Assembly: GCA_019113245.1 (NCBI GenBank) | Contig: DXHU01000023.1 | Location: 62,001 to 126,000 of the forward strand | DNA: 64,000 nucleotides | Reading direction: 5' to 3' | From: Candidatus Ornithospirochaeta avicola | Lineage (GTDB): Bacteria; Spirochaetota; Spirochaetia; Sphaerochaetales; Sphaerochaetaceae | In this document: positions 62,733 through 64,000 of the stretch, in pieces | How the letters are laid out: every line of letters starts with the position of its first letter | Numbering within the stretch: the first letter of the stretch is position 1 | The notes under the pieces: model-generated | Databases searched by the model: none | What the model was told of the DNA's origin: nothing | Seen by the model: the letters and a program-made list of their open reading frames with translations, nothing else | Translations under genes and position numbers: made by a program

Positions 62733-63905
62733 TTATCTGGCCGTCATCGTAAATGAGCTTTCCCACTTGTTCCCTTCTCCGTCTTCAAGAACTACAGTAA
62801 AAGGAATGCTCTCGCCGCTTTCTATGCTGTCATCAAGAACAAATGAGACAAGATTGACCATTCCAGAGCGGGAAGAAGGAATTCTCTTGAAGTATCCGCT
62901 GCTGGTTATGAACCTTACCCCGTCATTCTCACTTGTCACACTCACACTCAGATCTGATATGTCATCAGTGCCGATATTGTTCACAGCAAAGGAAAGACGG
63001 ATCTGTGTGTTGATTGGAAGTGCAGAATATGGGCTTGCAGAGACATCTGATACATTTAGTGCCTTATAAAGAGGTGTAAAGCTTGCACCGCTTCCGCGCA
63101 CAGTATACTCGCCTGCATTTTTATCAAGATACTCCCCTGTTGTCTCATCTATCCAGCCGGAGAATATATACTCATCCCCGCTTTTGTCGAAATTCGGAAC
63201 CTCAACCACATCCCCTGCCTTAACATTTTCAGTAACGCTTGATTCTCCTGCAACAGGATCTGTAAAGCTTACTGCACTCTGCCAGACTGCATATAATGTA
63301 TGGTCCGTAAGAGGCATTGTTATTGTCTGGCCTGGAAGATAGTCAATCTGGCCGGGAGTTAAACCCCATCCTGCAAGAACACCAAGACGGTTTGAATCAA
63401 ACTGGATTTCATCACTTGACGGCAGCGTTATGCTCTCACCTGGGCGCACGCTCACACTTCTTTTGTAGTTGAAGCTGAAGCCTCCGTCATTTTTGGAATA
63501 ACTTAAAGACAGGATCGGAGAATAATAGCTACTGTTGTCATAAAGCCAGGATGCATCTTCTACAGCTTTGCTCTCATCCTCGTTGACAATAAGGGCAAGA
63601 AGCTTTTCCGTGTCCTCCTTGCTCATCCTCATGTTTACAAGATCTGAAATTTCTGAAAGCGCATCATAATAGAGGCTGTAGTTTTCTTTCTTGATTGCGT
63701 TCTTTGCAGTTTTTTCCTGACTGGATATTTCAGAAGCTATCTTTTCTGTAAGATCTTCATAGATGCTCATAGCCTCCTGTGCATTGCCGTTTGCAAGAGC
63801 AGTCTGGAAATCTGAATAGAGGCTATCTGCAGATTTGGCACTCAAAGTAAATGTAAAGGCAATGAGCAATATAGAAATTAATATTATACCCTTTTTTCCT
63901 TTCAT
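62733..63905 (-). CDS. Exported protein with InlB/Listeria-Bacteroides repeats
   Basis: 390 residues with signal peptide GIILISILLIAFTFTLSAKSA. A helical region (about 25-125; ALANGNAQEAMSIYEDL) precedes two repeat-like segments of the Listeria-Bacteroides type. They carry the GW motif and closing YxVW: LAGWGLTPGQIDYLPGQTI with TLYAVW, and FSGWIDETTGEYLD with SFTPLY. The last 110 residues look like an Ig-like beta sandwich (SFAVNNIGTDDISDLSVSV). No sorting signal or lipobox, so the anchoring is unknown. AAGGAG precedes the ATG. Probably an adhesin or envelope protein; a function is not assigned. Confidence 0.75.
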   Translation of the reverse strand: MKGKKGIILISILLIAFTFTLSAKSADSLYSDFQTALANGNAQEAMSIYEDLTEKIASEISSQEKTAKNAIKKENYSLYYDALSEISDLVNMRMSKEDTEKLLALIVNEDESKAVEDASWLYDNSSYYSPILSLSYSKNDGGFSFNYKRSVSVRPGESITLPSSDEIQFDSNRLGVLAGWGLTPGQIDYLPGQTITMPLTDHTLYAVWQSAVSFTDPVAGESSVTENVKAGDVVEVPNFDKSGDEYIFSGWIDETTGEYLDKNAGEYTVRGSGASFTPLYKALNVSDVSASPYSALPINTQIRLSFAVNNIGTDDISDLSVSVTSENDGVRFITSSGYFKRIPSSRSGMVNLVSFVLDDSIESGESIPFTVVLEDGEGNKWESSFTMTAR

Positions 63906-64000
63906 TCTTTTCTCCTTATGCTTTAAATATCACACGCTCATATGAAAGGAAAATGGCACGTATGTGAAGCTTTCTTGAAGATTAATTAACAAGGTCCGGT

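Overview
The window reads as a stretch of a bacterial chromosome with compact, partly overlapping operons on both strands. It most probably comes from a host-associated anaerobic spirochaete of the Sphaerochaetales/Treponema group. Reasons: a PnrA-type purine-nucleoside ABC transporter, periplasmic binding proteins whose signal peptide runs into GG-S/N-KE instead of a lipobox Cys, 2,3-BPG-dependent Gpm, Lys/Glu-rich proteins and moderate G+C. The assignment is inferred from gene content and style; no rRNA or marker search was possible.

Layout. 1-10.7 kb (minus strand): a PTS IIA(Glc) gene, then one long branched-chain amino acid operon ilvN-ilvC-leuA-leuC-leuD-leuB-ilvD-ilvB-uridine-kinase-like. 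Most of its junctions overlap or nearly touch. It is preceded by a 21-residue Ile/Leu-rich leader peptide and a terminator/antiterminator pair, a classical attenuator that is the clearest regulatory discovery here. 10.8-15.4 kb: a PnrA-like nucleoside ABC transporter. 15.6-21.2 kb: methyltransferase, AzlCD exporter, ABC-F protein, tRNA-Leu and tatD. 21.3-27.7 kb: fba, infC-rpmI-rplT plus a coiled-coil gene, a probable 6S RNA, a TPR protein with an extraordinary His/Cys tail, tsaE-tsaB and trxB. 27.8-30.6 kb: glgA and glgC (glycogen synthesis).

30.6-35.7 kb is an accessory patch. It holds a decayed MATE transporter, a frameshifted HMA2-like heavy-metal gene, a palindromic operator candidate before gpmA, a methyltransferase, ferritin, and a frameshifted IS1182-type element. 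35.8-39 kb: ilvE (completing the BCAA pathway away from the main operon), a NUDIX hydrolase, a membrane protein and NAD(P)HX repair enzyme. 39-44.3 kb: TPP riboswitch, thiBPQ, then a beta-barrel-like protein and a caspase-fold (C14) lipoprotein, plausibly in the same transcript. 44.3-54 kb: uvrB, HtrA-type protease, methyltransferase, ApbE, a PfkB-like probable pseudokinase, glnS, an HD protein and an RlmI/RlmK-type rRNA methyltransferase. 54-64 kb: phosphohexomutase, galE, diaminopropionate ammonia-lyase, tRNA-Asn, MATE pump, a lipoprotein 5'-nucleotidase, an unannotated 56-residue basic protein, tRNA-Thr and an InlB-repeat surface protein.

Two themes run across the window. First, several genes lacking a Shine-Dalgarno sequence carry a good -10 box only 6-9 bases before the start codon, suggesting leaderless transcription. 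Second, many start codons were moved inward from the longest open frame using Shine-Dalgarno position and family length; these choices are stated per gene.
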